Source of the DNA: Pleomorphomonas sp. NRK KF1
Lineage (GTDB): Bacteria > Pseudomonadota > Alphaproteobacteria > Rhizobiales > Pleomorphomonadaceae
Length of the DNA: 64,000 bases
Assembly: GCF_023721755.1 (NCBI RefSeq)
Contig: NZ_JAMDLH010000001.1
Coordinates: 186,001-250,000, forward strand
Direction: 5' to 3'
The notes below the pieces were generated by a model that saw nothing but the letters and a program-made list of their open reading frames with translations, was not told the DNA's origin and ran no database searches. The stretch's first letter is position 1. Each line of letters starts with the position of its first letter. The translations under genes and the position numbers were made by a program. This document shows, piece by piece, positions 11,610 to 21,514 of the stretch.

Positions 11610-13100
11610 ATGCGCGACTCCATCCGCATCGTCCGCCGCGGGCGAATTGTCGAAATCGACGACATCAGGCCAACCGAGACGCTGCTCGACTATCTGCGCC
11701 TCAGGGAGCGTGCAACCGGGACCAAGGAAGGCTGCAACGAAGGCGATTGCGGCGCATGTACCGTCGTCATCGGTGAATGGAAGAATGACCGTGTCGTCTA
11801 TCGTCCGGTCAACTCCTGCATCCAGTTCCTCGGCGCCATGGATGGCAAGGAGATCATCACCGTCGAGGATATCGCCTGGCCCGAAGGCCGGTTGCATCCC
11901 GTCCAGCAGGCGATGGTCGACGCCCACGGCTCGCAATGCGGTTTCTGTACGCCGGGCATCGTCATGAGCCTGTTCGCGCTTTACCATCAGGAGGGGCGCG
12001 AAGGTCCGCCGGAACGCGATGAGATCATCACGGCGCTGGCCGGCAATCTCTGTCGCTGCACTGGCTACAGGCCCATCGTGGATGCCGCGCTCGCCGCCAT
12101 GGCCGAGCCGCCGGCCGATCGGTTCACGGAGGCCATGCCGCAGACCGCCGGTCTCTTGCAGTTTCTCGCCGACGGGCAGGACGTGTTCATCGGCTCCAAC
12201 AGTGCTTTCTTCGCCGCGCCGGCCAATCTTTCGGCCTTGGCGCAACTGGTCATGAAATACCCAGAGGCGACGCTTCTTGCCGGCGGCACTGACGTCGGCC
12301 TCAAGGTGACCAAGGGGATGCAGCCGATTTCGCAGGTGGTCCACGTCGGTCGCGTTTCGGCGCTGCGGCAGATCGAGGATGTCGGTGATGCATTGATCCT
12401 TGGCGCCGGTGCGACCTACGAGGACGCCGCCGCCGCCTTCGCCGACCTCGATCCCGACCTCGGCGAACTCATCCGCCGCGTTGGCTCGCGCCAGGTGCGC
12501 GCCGTCGGCACCATCGGCGGCAACATCGCCAACGGCTCGCCGATCGGCGATATGCCGCCGGCCCTGATCGCGTTGGGCGCCACACTCGAACTTGCCCATG
12601 GCGAGGATGGGCGGGCGCTGCCGCTCGAGGATTACTTCATCGCCTATGGCAAGCAGGATCGCCAGCCGGGCGAGTTCGTCGCCGGTCTCCTGGTGCCCAA
12701 GCTGGCGCCGAACCAGGTGTTCCGCGCCTACAAGATTTCCAAGCGGTTCGACGAGGACATTTCGGCGGTGATGGGAGCGTTCCGCTTCACCATAGATGAC
12801 GGCGTCATCACCGAAGCGCGCATCGCCTTTGGCGGCATGGCGGCGACGCCCAAGCGTGCCCTCACCGCCGAGGCGCGGCTGACAGGCGCCCAACCGGCGC
12901 GGGCGGCAAGTTGGGGGGCGGCCATCGAGGCGCTTGGCGAGGATTACGCGCCGATTTCCGACATGCGGGCGTCGGCGGCCTATCGCATGGAAACGGCGAA
13001 GGCGCTGCTTGCCAAGGCTCTGGTCGAATGTGCCGGCGCGCCGACGAGCCGCACCCGCGTCATCGGCCGCCGCGAGGCCCCGGAAGCGGAGGTTGTCTGA
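11610..13100 (+). CDS. xdhA: Xanthine dehydrogenase small subunit (2Fe-2S and FAD domains)
   Basis: This electron-transfer subunit of xanthine dehydrogenase has 496 residues. The plant-type ferredoxin domain has Cys in KEGCNEGDCGACTVVIGEW and NSCIQF. The second [2Fe-2S] domain has CGFCTPGIVMS and GNLCRCTGYRP. The FAD domain follows with LLAGGTDVGLKVTK (about 222-235) and VGTIGGNIANGSPIGDMPP, and a CO-dehydrogenase flavoprotein C-terminal domain closes the protein. It overlaps xdhB by one base (TGATG), so the two subunits are translationally coupled. Confidence 0.95.
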   Translation: MRDSIRIVRRGRIVEIDDIRPTETLLDYLRLRERATGTKEGCNEGDCGACTVVIGEWKNDRVVYRPVNSCIQFLGAMDGKEIITVEDIAWPEGRLHPVQQAMVDAHGSQCGFCTPGIVMSLFALYHQEGREGPPERDEIITALAGNLCRCTGYRPIVDAALAAMAEPPADRFTEAMPQTAGLLQFLADGQDVFIGSNSAFFAAPANLSALAQLVMKYPEATLLAGGTDVGLKVTKGMQPISQVVHVGRVSALRQIEDVGDALILGAGATYEDAAAAFADLDPDLGELIRRVGSRQVRAVGTIGGNIANGSPIGDMPPALIALGATLELAHGEDGRALPLEDYFIAYGKQDRQPGEFVAGLLVPKLAPNQVFRAYKISKRFDEDISAVMGAFRFTIDDGVITEARIAFGGMAATPKRALTAEARLTGAQPARAASWGAAIEALGEDYAPISDMRASAAYRMETAKALLAKALVECAGAPTSRTRVIGRREAPEAEVV

Positions 13101-15427
13101 TGAACGCGCCCGAATCCGAGATCTCCGAAGCGGCCGTCGAGCGGGTCGTCCATCGCTCGACCGCCCATGACAGCGCCGTGCTGCACGTCACCGGCCGCGC
13201 CGTCTATATCGACGACATGGTCGAGCCGACCGGCACGCTGCACCTCGCGCCTGGCTTCTGCCCCGACATGGCGCGCGGCCGCATCCGCGACATTGATCTG
13301 TCCCGCGTTCGGCAGGCGCCGGGAGTCGTCGCCGTGCTGACGGCGGCGGATATCCCAGGCCGCAACGACTGGTCGACCTCGACCGGCGGAGATCCGATCC
13401 TCGCCGACAAGGAGGTCGAGTTCTGGGGTGAAGTGCTGTTCTGCGTCGTGGCGGAAACGCGCGACGCCGCCCGTCGCGCCACACGGCTGGCTCTCTTCGA
13501 GGGCGAGGCGGAAACGCCGGTTCTCGCAATCGAGGAAGCGAAGGCCAAAGGACTGCGCGTGCTCGACGATTATGGCTATGGTCGCGGCGATGTGGCGCGC
13601 TCCTTTGCCAGCGCCCAGCGGCGGTTCGATGGCGTCATCCGCAATGGAGGGCAGGAGCATTTCTATCTGGAGGGGCAGGTCGCCCTAGCGATCCCCGGCG
13701 AGACGGGCGACATGCACGTCTACTCGTCGACCCAGCATCCGTCGGAAGTCCAGCACTGCGTCGCCCATATGCTCGGGCTGCCGAATGCCATGGTGACCGT
13801 GGAGGTTCGTCGCATGGGCGGCGGCTTCGGCGGCAAGGAGAGCCAGGCGAGCCAGTGGGCCTGTCTTGCCGCGCTGGGCGCGCGCGTTACCGGGCGGCCG
13901 TGCAAGCTTCGGCTCGACCGCGACGACGACATGGTGATGACCGGCAAGCGGCACGACATGACGACGGCCTTTTCCGTCGCCTATGACAGCTCCGGCAAGA
14001 TCCTGGCCGCCGACATCGACTTCATGGCCCGTTGCGGCTACTCGGCCGATCTCTCGGGCGGCGTCAACGACCGCACGCTGTTTCACGCCGACAACGCCTA
14101 TTTCTATCCTAACGTCGCTCTTAAATCGGAGCGGCTCAAGACCAACACGGTGACCAACACAGCTTTCCGCGGCTTCGGCGGCCCGCAGGGCATCCTCGCC
14201 GCCGAGCGCATCATGGATACGCTCGCCATCGTCACCGGCATCGATCCGCTGGAGGTCAGGAAGCGCAACTTCTACGGCCCCGGCCGCGACGTGACGCCCT
14301 ATGGCCAGAAGGTCGAGGACAACATCCTTCCGGAGCTGGTCGCCGACCTCGAACGCTCCTGCGATTACGCCAAGCGCCGGCAGGAATGTCGTGCCTTCAA
14401 CTCGAAGAACCGCATTCTTCGCAAGGGCATCGCGCTGACGCCGCTCAAGTTCGGCATTGCCTTCACCCTGACCCACCTCAATCAGGCGGGCGCGTTGGTG
14501 CACGTTTACGCCGACGGTTCGGTTCATCTGAACCACGGCGGCACCGAAATGGGGCAGGGGCTGAACACCAAGGTGGCGCAGGTTGCGGCCGATGCCTTCG
14601 GCATACCGCTCGACCGGGTCCGCATCACCGCCACCAACACGTCCAAGGTGCCCAATACCTCGGCGACCGCCGCGTCCTCCGGCTCCGACCTCAACGGCAT
14701 GGCGGCGCTCGCCGCTTGCGACGAGATCAAGGCGCGGATGGTCGCCCATCTGGCGGCGACGACGAATGCGCCGCCTGAGAGCGTGGTGTTCGCCGACGGT
14801 CGTGTCAGTCATGCCAGCGGCTCGCTGTCCTTTGCAGATCTCGCCAAGTCCTGCTACGAGGGCCGCGTTCAGCTGTCCGCCTCCGGGTTCTATTCCACGC
14901 CGAAGATCCACTGGGACCGTCAGAAGGCCGAGGGGCGGCCGTTCCTCTATTTCGCCTACGGCGCGGCCTGCGCCGAGGTGACCATTGACACCATGACCGG
15001 CGAGATGAAGGTCGATCGCGTGGACATCCTCCACGATTGCGGACGGTCTCTCAATCCGGCCATCGACATCGGCCAGATCGAAGGCGCCTTCATCCAGGGC
15101 ATGGGTTGGCTGACCACCGAGGAACTGGTTTGGGACGACAAGGGGCGGCTCTCGACGCATGCCCCGTCCACCTACAAGATCCCGACGGCCGGGGACGTGC
15201 CGACCGTCTTCAACACTCGCCTGTGGGATGGCGCCAACCGCGAAGAGACCATCCATTCCTCGAAGGCCGTCGGCGAGCCGCCGTTGATGCTCGCCTGCTC
15301 GGTGTTCTCGGCGATCTTCGATGCTGTCGCCAGCCTGAAACCGGGCGCCGTGCCGCCGCTCGACGCGCCGGCGACGCCGGAGTCGATCATGCGGGCGGTG
15401 GCGGTCATGCGGCGAGGCGAGGCATGA
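13100..15427 (+). CDS. xdhB: Xanthine dehydrogenase large subunit (molybdopterin-binding)
   Basis: This catalytic subunit of 775 residues oxidises hypoxanthine and xanthine to urate. Seen motifs are MGGGFGGKESQ and AFRGFGGPQG for the molybdopterin, the TNTSKVPNTSATAASSGSDL segment, and SSKAVGEPPLMLACSVF, which holds the catalytic Glu of the family. The ATG at 13100 overlaps the xdhA stop. An open frame extends 189 bp further upstream inside xdhA but has no family support. The stop overlaps the xdhC start (ATGA). Confidence 0.95.
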   Translation: MNAPESEISEAAVERVVHRSTAHDSAVLHVTGRAVYIDDMVEPTGTLHLAPGFCPDMARGRIRDIDLSRVRQAPGVVAVLTAADIPGRNDWSTSTGGDPILADKEVEFWGEVLFCVVAETRDAARRATRLALFEGEAETPVLAIEEAKAKGLRVLDDYGYGRGDVARSFASAQRRFDGVIRNGGQEHFYLEGQVALAIPGETGDMHVYSSTQHPSEVQHCVAHMLGLPNAMVTVEVRRMGGGFGGKESQASQWACLAALGARVTGRPCKLRLDRDDDMVMTGKRHDMTTAFSVAYDSSGKILAADIDFMARCGYSADLSGGVNDRTLFHADNAYFYPNVALKSERLKTNTVTNTAFRGFGGPQGILAAERIMDTLAIVTGIDPLEVRKRNFYGPGRDVTPYGQKVEDNILPELVADLERSCDYAKRRQECRAFNSKNRILRKGIALTPLKFGIAFTLTHLNQAGALVHVYADGSVHLNHGGTEMGQGLNTKVAQVAADAFGIPLDRVRITATNTSKVPNTSATAASSGSDLNGMAALAACDEIKARMVAHLAATTNAPPESVVFADGRVSHASGSLSFADLAKSCYEGRVQLSASGFYSTPKIHWDRQKAEGRPFLYFAYGAACAEVTIDTMTGEMKVDRVDILHDCGRSLNPAIDIGQIEGAFIQGMGWLTTEELVWDDKGRLSTHAPSTYKIPTAGDVPTVFNTRLWDGANREETIHSSKAVGEPPLMLACSVFSAIFDAVASLKPGAVPPLDAPATPESIMRAVAVMRRGEA

Positions 15428-16455
15428 AAGACGTCTTCGCCCCGCTTCATCGTCTCCTGAGCCGCGACGGCGTTGCGGCACTGGTGACGATCGTTGGGGC
15501 GAAGGGGTCGACGCCACGCGAGGCCGGCGCTCGCATGGTCGTCTCGATCGACGGCGCCATCTCCGGCACCATTGGTGGCGGCCGGCTGGAACTCGACGCG
15601 ATGGAGCGCGCCATGGCCGCGCTGCATGCGGGGCGCGACGGCAGCGAACGGCTCGATCTCGCGCTCGGCCCGTCCATTGGCCAGTGTTGCGGCGGCGCGG
15701 TCAGCCTGATGATCGAAACCTTCACGGTGTCCCGGTTGGCCTCCGTCGCCGAACTTGCCAAAGCCGAGGCGGCGGGGCCTTTCCAGACCACCGGCAACTG
15801 GGCCGGCACCACCCCGATCGACCGGCGCGTGATCGGTGTCGAGCGGCGTGAGCCAACCGCGATCATCGACGATGGCCGGATCGACGAGAGCTTCGGCGAA
15901 CCCTTGCGCGACCTGCTGCTGTTCGGCGCCGGGCACGTGGGCCGGGCCGTGGTATTGGCGCTGGCACCGTTGCCCTTCCGTGTCCGCTGGATCGACGGCC
16001 GGCAGAGCGCCTTTCCCGACCTGCCATTGGCCCGGCTCGAACGGGTGGTCACCGGCACGCCGCCGGCGGAGCTCAGGACCGCTTCCGCCGATGCCTTCGT
16101 ATTGATCATGACCCACGATCATGGCCTCGATCTCGATATTCTGCATGCCGCCTTGTCAGAAGACCGATTCCCCTATGTCGGGTTGATCGGCTCGCGCACC
16201 AAGCGCGCCCGCTTCGAGCATCGCCTCGCCGAGCTCGGCCACTCGGAAGCCCGTATCAGGGCTTTCACCTGCCCGATTGGTGTGCCGGGGATAACCTCGA
16301 AAGAACCGGAGCATATCGCTGTCTCCGTGGTCGCAGAGCTGTTGATTGTCGACGAGAAACTTCGTAGGACCCCGGGCGGAGGGTTCGCGGCCGGTGAGGC
16401 GGCCGTCAGCTCAGAAATTAAGCAGTCTGCCCATTTATTCGGACATTCCGGCTGA
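15424..16455 (+). CDS. xdhC: Xanthine dehydrogenase accessory protein XdhC
   Basis: XdhC binds molybdenum cofactor, supports its sulfuration and hands it to XdhB; it is not part of the final enzyme. The 343-residue protein has the N-terminal XdhC/CoxI domain (VTIVGAKGSTPREAGARMVV, about 22-41), the SIGQCCGGAV cysteine pair, and a C-terminal Rossmann domain (LLFGAGHVGRAVVLAL). The ATG at 15424 overlaps the xdhB stop by 4 bp. The last ~30 residues are a low-similarity tail. Confidence 0.93.
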   Translation: MKDVFAPLHRLLSRDGVAALVTIVGAKGSTPREAGARMVVSIDGAISGTIGGGRLELDAMERAMAALHAGRDGSERLDLALGPSIGQCCGGAVSLMIETFTVSRLASVAELAKAEAAGPFQTTGNWAGTTPIDRRVIGVERREPTAIIDDGRIDESFGEPLRDLLLFGAGHVGRAVVLALAPLPFRVRWIDGRQSAFPDLPLARLERVVTGTPPAELRTASADAFVLIMTHDHGLDLDILHAALSEDRFPYVGLIGSRTKRARFEHRLAELGHSEARIRAFTCPIGVPGITSKEPEHIAVSVVAELLIVDEKLRRTPGGGFAAGEAAVSSEIKQSAHLFGHSG

Positions 16456-16543
16456 ATCTTTTGGCGCGTCCGACGGGCGAAATCGTGCTTCTATGTTGCA
16501 CAGAAAATAGACAAAGCGCGGTGAAACGGGGACGACGGCTCTG

Positions 16544-18121
16544 ATGGGCGAAGGGACTGGGGACAGCACCGGAGAAATGCTCCGCCGGGTGGGGGGCGAT
16601 ACGCCGCTTCTTGAGGTTCGTCACGTTACGAAGCGTTTCGGCAGCTTTACCGCAAATGATTCCGTATCGCTGAAGATCATGCCGGGCGAGATCCACGCGC
16701 TGCTTGGCGAGAACGGCGCCGGCAAGTCGACGCTGGTCAAGATCATCTACGGTTCGCTGCAGCCCAACAGCGGCGGTATTTTCTGGAAGGGCCGGCCGGT
16801 GACGGTCGGTTCGCCCGCCGAGGCGCGTGCGCTCGGCGTCGGCATGGTGTTCCAGCATTTCTCCCTGTTCGAGGCGATGACGGTCGCCGAGAACATCGCC
16901 CTGGCGCTTCCCAACTGCCGGGCGACGGGCGAGCTTTCCGACACGATAGCCCGGGTTTCCGCCAATTATGGCTTGCCGCTCGACCCGAACGCCCACATCG
17001 CCGACCTGTCGGTGGGCGAGCGGCAACGCGTCGAGATCGTTCGCTGCCTGCTGCAGAACCCCGAACTGATCATCATGGACGAGCCGACATCGGTGCTGAC
17101 GCCGCAGGAGGCCGACCAGTTGTTCGTGACCCTCAGGCGTCTCGCTGCCGAGGGCTGCGCCATTCTCTACATCTCGCACCGCTTGGAAGAGGTGAGGGCG
17201 CTCTGTCACCACGCAACCATCATGCGTCGCGCCAAGGTGGTGGCCGAGACCGATCCTGCCAGGGAGACGGTGAATACGCTGGCCCAACTGATGGTCGGCA
17301 ACGAAATAACGCGTGTCGTTCGAGAAAGAGGCAAGCTCGGCCCGGAGGCCATCCTCCTCAAGGGTTTGACGCAGGTCTCGCAGGAAGCCTTCGGCGTGTC
17401 GCTCAAGGACATCGACCTGTCCGTCCGCGCCGGTGAGATCGTCGCCATCGCCGGTATCGCCGGCAACGGCCAGAAGGAACTGTTCGATGCGCTGTCGGGC
17501 GAGGAGCCGCTCGAAAAGGAAGACATGGTGATCTTCGCCGGCGAAGCCGCCGGCCTGATGGACATCAACGAGCGTCGCCTGCTTGGCGCGGCTTTCGTTC
17601 CGGAGGAGCGTCTCGGCCATGGCGCCGTGCCGGCGCTGAAGTTGTCCGAGAATGTCGTGCTCACTCGCCATGGCACCGGTGAAGGGATCGCCCGGCGCGG
17701 CTTCACCCGCTTCGGCAAAGCCGGTCGCATCGTCGAGACGGTGACGAGTCTGTTCGACGTCCGAAAGGGCGTTCTGGACCCCGAAGCACGGTCGCTTTCG
17801 GGCGGTAACCTGCAGAAGTTCGTCGTCGGGCGCGAGGTCGAGCGCACGCCGAAGATCCTGATCGTCGCCCAGCCCACGTGGGGCGTCGACGCAGGCGCGG
17901 CGGCGGTGATCCGGCAGTCGTTGATCGATCTGTCGCGCAAGGGCGCCGCCATCCTCGTCATCTCGCAGGATCTCGACGAGATCTTCGAGATCGCCGATCG
18001 TATCGCGGTCATCTCGCGCGGCCATTTGTCCAAGGCGGAAGACGCCGACACTCTGACGCCGGAAAAGGTTGGCCTGCTGATGGCCGGCGGCGCCGAGAAG
18101 AAGGGAGCGGCGGCGGCATGA
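16544..18121 (+). CDS. Nucleoside/purine ABC transporter, double ATP-binding protein (BMP type)
   Basis: This 525-residue protein carries two fused ATPase domains, as in sugar and nucleoside importers of the RbsA/NupA class. Domain 1 has Walker A GENGAGKS (55-62), signature LSVGERQRVEIVRCL and Walker B LIIMDEPTSVLTP. Domain 2 has the usual degenerate P-loop IAGIAGNGQKE and signature LSGGNLQKFVVGRE. The next three genes encode two permeases and a BMP-family binding protein. The position after xdhABC and before puuD suggests purine nucleosides or nucleobases as substrate; that is inferred from context. An internal ATG at 16577 is an alternative start. Confidence 0.88.
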   Translation: MGEGTGDSTGEMLRRVGGDTPLLEVRHVTKRFGSFTANDSVSLKIMPGEIHALLGENGAGKSTLVKIIYGSLQPNSGGIFWKGRPVTVGSPAEARALGVGMVFQHFSLFEAMTVAENIALALPNCRATGELSDTIARVSANYGLPLDPNAHIADLSVGERQRVEIVRCLLQNPELIIMDEPTSVLTPQEADQLFVTLRRLAAEGCAILYISHRLEEVRALCHHATIMRRAKVVAETDPARETVNTLAQLMVGNEITRVVRERGKLGPEAILLKGLTQVSQEAFGVSLKDIDLSVRAGEIVAIAGIAGNGQKELFDALSGEEPLEKEDMVIFAGEAAGLMDINERRLLGAAFVPEERLGHGAVPALKLSENVVLTRHGTGEGIARRGFTRFGKAGRIVETVTSLFDVRKGVLDPEARSLSGGNLQKFVVGREVERTPKILIVAQPTWGVDAGAAAVIRQSLIDLSRKGAAILVISQDLDEIFEIADRIAVISRGHLSKAEDADTLTPEKVGLLMAGGAEKKGAAAA

Positions 18122-19209
18122 TGCGCCTGGAACTGGTCAAGCGGAGCGAGAAAAGCCGTCTGATGAGCGTGCTGTCGCCGGTGGTCGCCGTGGCCCTGAC
18201 CGTGGTGTTCGCCGGCATCGTCTTTGCCGCGCAGGGACATAACCCTCTCACCGGCATTTGGTATTTCTTCCTGGAGCCCATCACGTCGCTCTGGGGCGTC
18301 GAGCAGCTGATCACCAAGGCCACGCCGCTCGTCATCATCGCGCTCGGCCTTTCGGTCTGTTACCTCTCCAACAACTGGAACATCGGCGCTGAAGGGCAGC
18401 TCACCATTGGCGCCATCGTCGGATCGATCCTGCCGATCCTTTTCCCGGACTTCGTCAACCCGGTGGTTCTGCCCCTGATGCTGTTGATGGCCATGGCCGG
18501 CGGCGCGTTGTTCGCGCTGATCCCGGCCAAGCTCAAGACCGTATTCGGCACCAACGAAATCCTGACCAGTCTGATGCTGGTCTACTGCTCCAACCTGTTT
18601 CTTGACTGGATGGTCCGCGGCCCTTGGCGCAGCCCCCAGGGCTACAACTTCCCAATCACCGTCGACTTCCACGAGTGGGCGGTGCTGAATGCCGTCGACG
18701 TCGGGGGCATCTATCTCAACCTCTCCGCGCCGATCGCCTTGCTCCTAGTCGTAATCCTGGCTGTGGTCATGCGCTCGACACTGAAGGGCTTTGAAATCCG
18801 CGTTCTCGGACAGAGCCCACGTGCAGGCGCCTTCGCCGGCTTCTCCAACCGCCGGATGACCGCCTTCGCCTTCGCCCTGTCGGGTGCGCTGGCCGGGCTT
18901 GCTGGCATGATGGTGGTGATGAGCGAGATCGGCAAGCTGCAGCCGGTCATATCTCCGGGCTACGGCTTCACGGCGATCATCGTTGCCTTTCTTGGTCGTC
19001 TCAATCCGGTCGGAATCCTGATTGCCGGTCTCGTCATCGCCTCGTCCTACTTGGGCGGTGAGGCCATCCAGACGTCCCTGCAGATGTCCTCCAAGCTCGC
19101 CACGGTCATTCAGGGCGTGCTGCTGTTCTTCGTGCTGGCTGCCGACACCCTGATCCTCTACAAGGTGCGCTTGGTTACCGGTCGCGAAGGGGAGGGCGCC
19201 CATGCTTGA
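18118..19209 (+). CDS. Nucleoside/purine ABC transporter, permease 1
   Basis: This inner-membrane protein of 363 residues belongs to the BPD_transp_2 (branched-chain/ribose/nucleoside) family, with about eight to ten hydrophobic segments. Typical features are the NIGAEGQLTIGAIVGSI block, FGTNEILTSLMLVYC and the coupling-loop region GQSPRAGAFAGFSNRRMTAF. The ATG at 18118 overlaps the ATPase stop (ATGATG), indicating coupled translation. Its own end overlaps the next permease by 8 bp. Confidence 0.9.
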   Translation: MMRLELVKRSEKSRLMSVLSPVVAVALTVVFAGIVFAAQGHNPLTGIWYFFLEPITSLWGVEQLITKATPLVIIALGLSVCYLSNNWNIGAEGQLTIGAIVGSILPILFPDFVNPVVLPLMLLMAMAGGALFALIPAKLKTVFGTNEILTSLMLVYCSNLFLDWMVRGPWRSPQGYNFPITVDFHEWAVLNAVDVGGIYLNLSAPIALLLVVILAVVMRSTLKGFEIRVLGQSPRAGAFAGFSNRRMTAFAFALSGALAGLAGMMVVMSEIGKLQPVISPGYGFTAIIVAFLGRLNPVGILIAGLVIASSYLGGEAIQTSLQMSSKLATVIQGVLLFFVLAADTLILYKVRLVTGREGEGAHA

Positions 19210-20116
19210 GGCCATCATCCTCACCATCATCACGGCGGCGACGCCGCTTCTGCTGGCGGCCACCGGTGAGCTGGTCGTGGAGAAGTCCGGCGTTCTGAAC
19301 CTCGGCGTCGAGGGCATGATGGTGATGGGCGCCGTTGCCGGCTTCGCCGTCACCATCTCCACCGGCAGTCCCTTGCTCGGCATCGTTGGCGGCGCCATCG
19401 CCGGCATGCTCGTGTCGTTGATCTTCGCCTTCGTGACGCTGACGCTGGTCGCCAACCAGGTGGCGTCCGGTCTCGCGCTGACGCTGTTCGGTCTCGGCCT
19501 CTCCGGCCTGATGGGCGAGAGTTTCGTCGGTCAACCGGGCATCAAGCTCCAGAGCCTCCATGTTCCCGGCCTCACCGATCTGCCCTTCGTCGGCAAGATC
19601 CTGTTCGGGCAGGACCTCCTGGTCTACCTGTCCTTTGCGGCGGTGTTCGGCGTTTCCTGGTTCCTCAACCGGACGCGCGCCGGCCTGATCCTGCGCGCCG
19701 TTGGCGACAACCACACGTCCGCGCACGCCCTCGGCTATTCGGTGATCGGCGTGCGCTATCTCGCTGTCATCTTCGGCGGAGCCATGGCCGGTCTCGGCGG
19801 CGCCTATCTGTCGGTCGCCTACACGCCGCTCTGGGTGGAAAACATGACAGCCGGCCGCGGCTGGATCGCATTGGCGCTGGTGGTGTTCGCATCGTGGATA
19901 CCGTGGCGGGCCGCCATCGGCGCCTACCTGTTCGGCGCGGTAACCGTGCTGCAGCTGCATACCCAGGCGCTCGGCATTGGTTTTCCGTCGCAGTTCCTTG
20001 CGATGCTGCCGTATCTTGCCACTGTGATCGTGCTGGTCGCCATCTCCGGCAACCGGCGGGCGACCTTGTTCAATACGCCCAGCAGTCTGGGCAAATCTTT
20101 CGTGCCCGACCGCTAA
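19202..20116 (+). CDS. Nucleoside/purine ABC transporter, permease 2
   Basis: The second BPD_transp_2 permease, 304 residues, is the heterodimer partner of the preceding gene. It shows [20 protein letters not shown] near the N-terminus, [20 protein letters not shown], and [20 protein letters not shown] as the cytoplasmic coupling loop. It overlaps permease 1 by 8 bp. About 100 bp separate it from the binding protein gene. Confidence 0.9.
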   Translation: MLEAIILTIITAATPLLLAATGELVVEKSGVLNLGVEGMMVMGAVAGFAVTISTGSPLLGIVGGAIAGMLVSLIFAFVTLTLVANQVASGLALTLFGLGLSGLMGESFVGQPGIKLQSLHVPGLTDLPFVGKILFGQDLLVYLSFAAVFGVSWFLNRTRAGLILRAVGDNHTSAHALGYSVIGVRYLAVIFGGAMAGLGGAYLSVAYTPLWVENMTAGRGWIALALVVFASWIPWRAAIGAYLFGAVTVLQLHTQALGIGFPSQFLAMLPYLATVIVLVAISGNRRATLFNTPSSLGKSFVPDR

Positions 20117-20218
20117 AGGCGGGAGAGGCCATCGACAAGCGTCGGCGATACGGTCGGCCGGCGCCTCACTCAAGACCGTGACAGACCGTGGGAAAACCCA
20201 CACCAGGGGAGAATGAAC

Positions 20219-21289
20219 ATGAAGAAACTTGCGCTTCTTGCCGGTACGGCCCTGGCGCTCGCCATCGGCGCCGTCTCGGGCGCCTCGGCCGCCGACAAGC
20301 TGAAGGCCTGCTGGGTCTACACCGGCCCGATCGGCGACTTCGGCTACTCCTACCAGCACGATCAGGGCCGTCTCGCGGTCGAGAAGGAACTCGGCGACAA
20401 GGTGGAAACCGCCTACGTCGAGAACGTCGCCGAAGGTCCGGATGCCGAGCGCGTCTTCGAGCGCTTCGCCCGCGAAGGCTGCGGCATCATCTTCGGTACG
20501 TCCTTCGGCTTCATGGATCCCGAGCTGAAGGTGGCCAAGAAGTTCCCGGACGTTAAATTCGAGCACGCTACCGGCTACAAGAGCGCCCCCAACATGGGCC
20601 TCTACAACGCTCGCTTCTACGAGGGCCGCTACATCCTCGGCCAGATTGCTGCCAAGGAATCGGAGAAGGGCCTCGCCGGCTACATCGTCTCCTTCCCGAT
20701 CCCGGAAGTGGTGATGGGCATCAACGCCTTCATGCTCGGCGCGCAGTCGATCAACCCCGACTTCAAGGTCAAGATCGTCTGGGTGAACTCCTGGTTCGAT
20801 CCGGGCAAGGAAGCCGACGCCGCCAAGGCTCTGTTCGACCAGGGTGCCGACATCATCGTCCAGCACACCGACTCGACGGCTGCCATCCAGGTCGCCGAAG
20901 AGCGTGGCCTTAAAGGCTTCGGCCAGTCGTCCGACATGATCAAGTTCGCGCCCAAGGCGCAGATGACCGCCATCGTCGATGACTGGGGTCCGCACTACAT
21001 CAAGTCGGTCAAGGCCGTTCTCGACGGCACCTGGAAGGCCGATGACGTGTGGGAAGGCATCAAGGACGGTACCGTCCACATGGCCGAGTACACCAACATG
21101 TCCGACGAGACCAAGAAGCTCGCCGAGGAGACCGAGGCCAAGATCGTTGGCGGCTGGAACCCCTTCACCGGTCCGATCTTCGATCAGGACGGCAAGGAGC
21201 GCTATGCCGACGGCGTCGTCGCTCCGGACGCCGATCTCCTGGGCATGAACTGGTACGTCAAGGGCGTCGACGACAAGCTGCCGCAGTAA
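20219..21289 (+). CDS. BMP-family nucleoside/purine-binding periplasmic protein
   Basis: This 356-residue protein has a signal peptide (about 1-23, ending ASA) and a Bmp/Med-type domain beginning KACWVYTGPIGDFGYSYQHD. No lipobox cysteine is present, so it should be soluble in the periplasm. DIIVQHTDSTAAIQVAEERG and DDWGPHYIKSVKAVLDGTW are typical of the family. Two ATGs lie close together. The one at 20219 is preferred because GGGGAG (20206-20211) sits 7 bases upstream, against only 1 base for the ATG at 20213. Substrate is inferred from the purine catabolic context. Confidence 0.9.
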   Translation: MKKLALLAGTALALAIGAVSGASAADKLKACWVYTGPIGDFGYSYQHDQGRLAVEKELGDKVETAYVENVAEGPDAERVFERFAREGCGIIFGTSFGFMDPELKVAKKFPDVKFEHATGYKSAPNMGLYNARFYEGRYILGQIAAKESEKGLAGYIVSFPIPEVVMGINAFMLGAQSINPDFKVKIVWVNSWFDPGKEADAAKALFDQGADIIVQHTDSTAAIQVAEERGLKGFGQSSDMIKFAPKAQMTAIVDDWGPHYIKSVKAVLDGTWKADDVWEGIKDGTVHMAEYTNMSDETKKLAEETEAKIVGGWNPFTGPIFDQDGKERYADGVVAPDADLLGMNWYVKGVDDKLPQ

Positions 21290-21323
21290 GCTTCGGCTGT
21301 TCTGTTTGTTGCTGAACTCGCAC

Positions 21324-21353
21324 GGGGCCGCCTTCGGGCGGCCTCTCTGCTTT
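21324..21353 (+). terminator. Terminator after the nucleoside transporter operon
   Basis: A perfect 7-bp stem GGCCGCC/GGCGGCC (21326-21332 and 21337-21343) is closed by a very stable TTCG tetraloop and followed by TCTCTGCTTTG. It lies 36 bp after the binding-protein stop. The T-tract is imperfect, so some read-through into puuD is possible. Confidence 0.7.
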
Positions 21354-21514
21354 GTGGAAAGCCGCCAACCTGCCGGAAATATTGGCATTTCGATCTGCCA
21401 GCCGACTTGCGCAAGTCGGCTCCCAAGGGCTAGATTACGGCTAAATGCGTATGGATGCGTCATGCCTACATGCTAGGCCGGGCGAAGTCCGCAACGAGGC
21501 GCCAGGCCCTACAC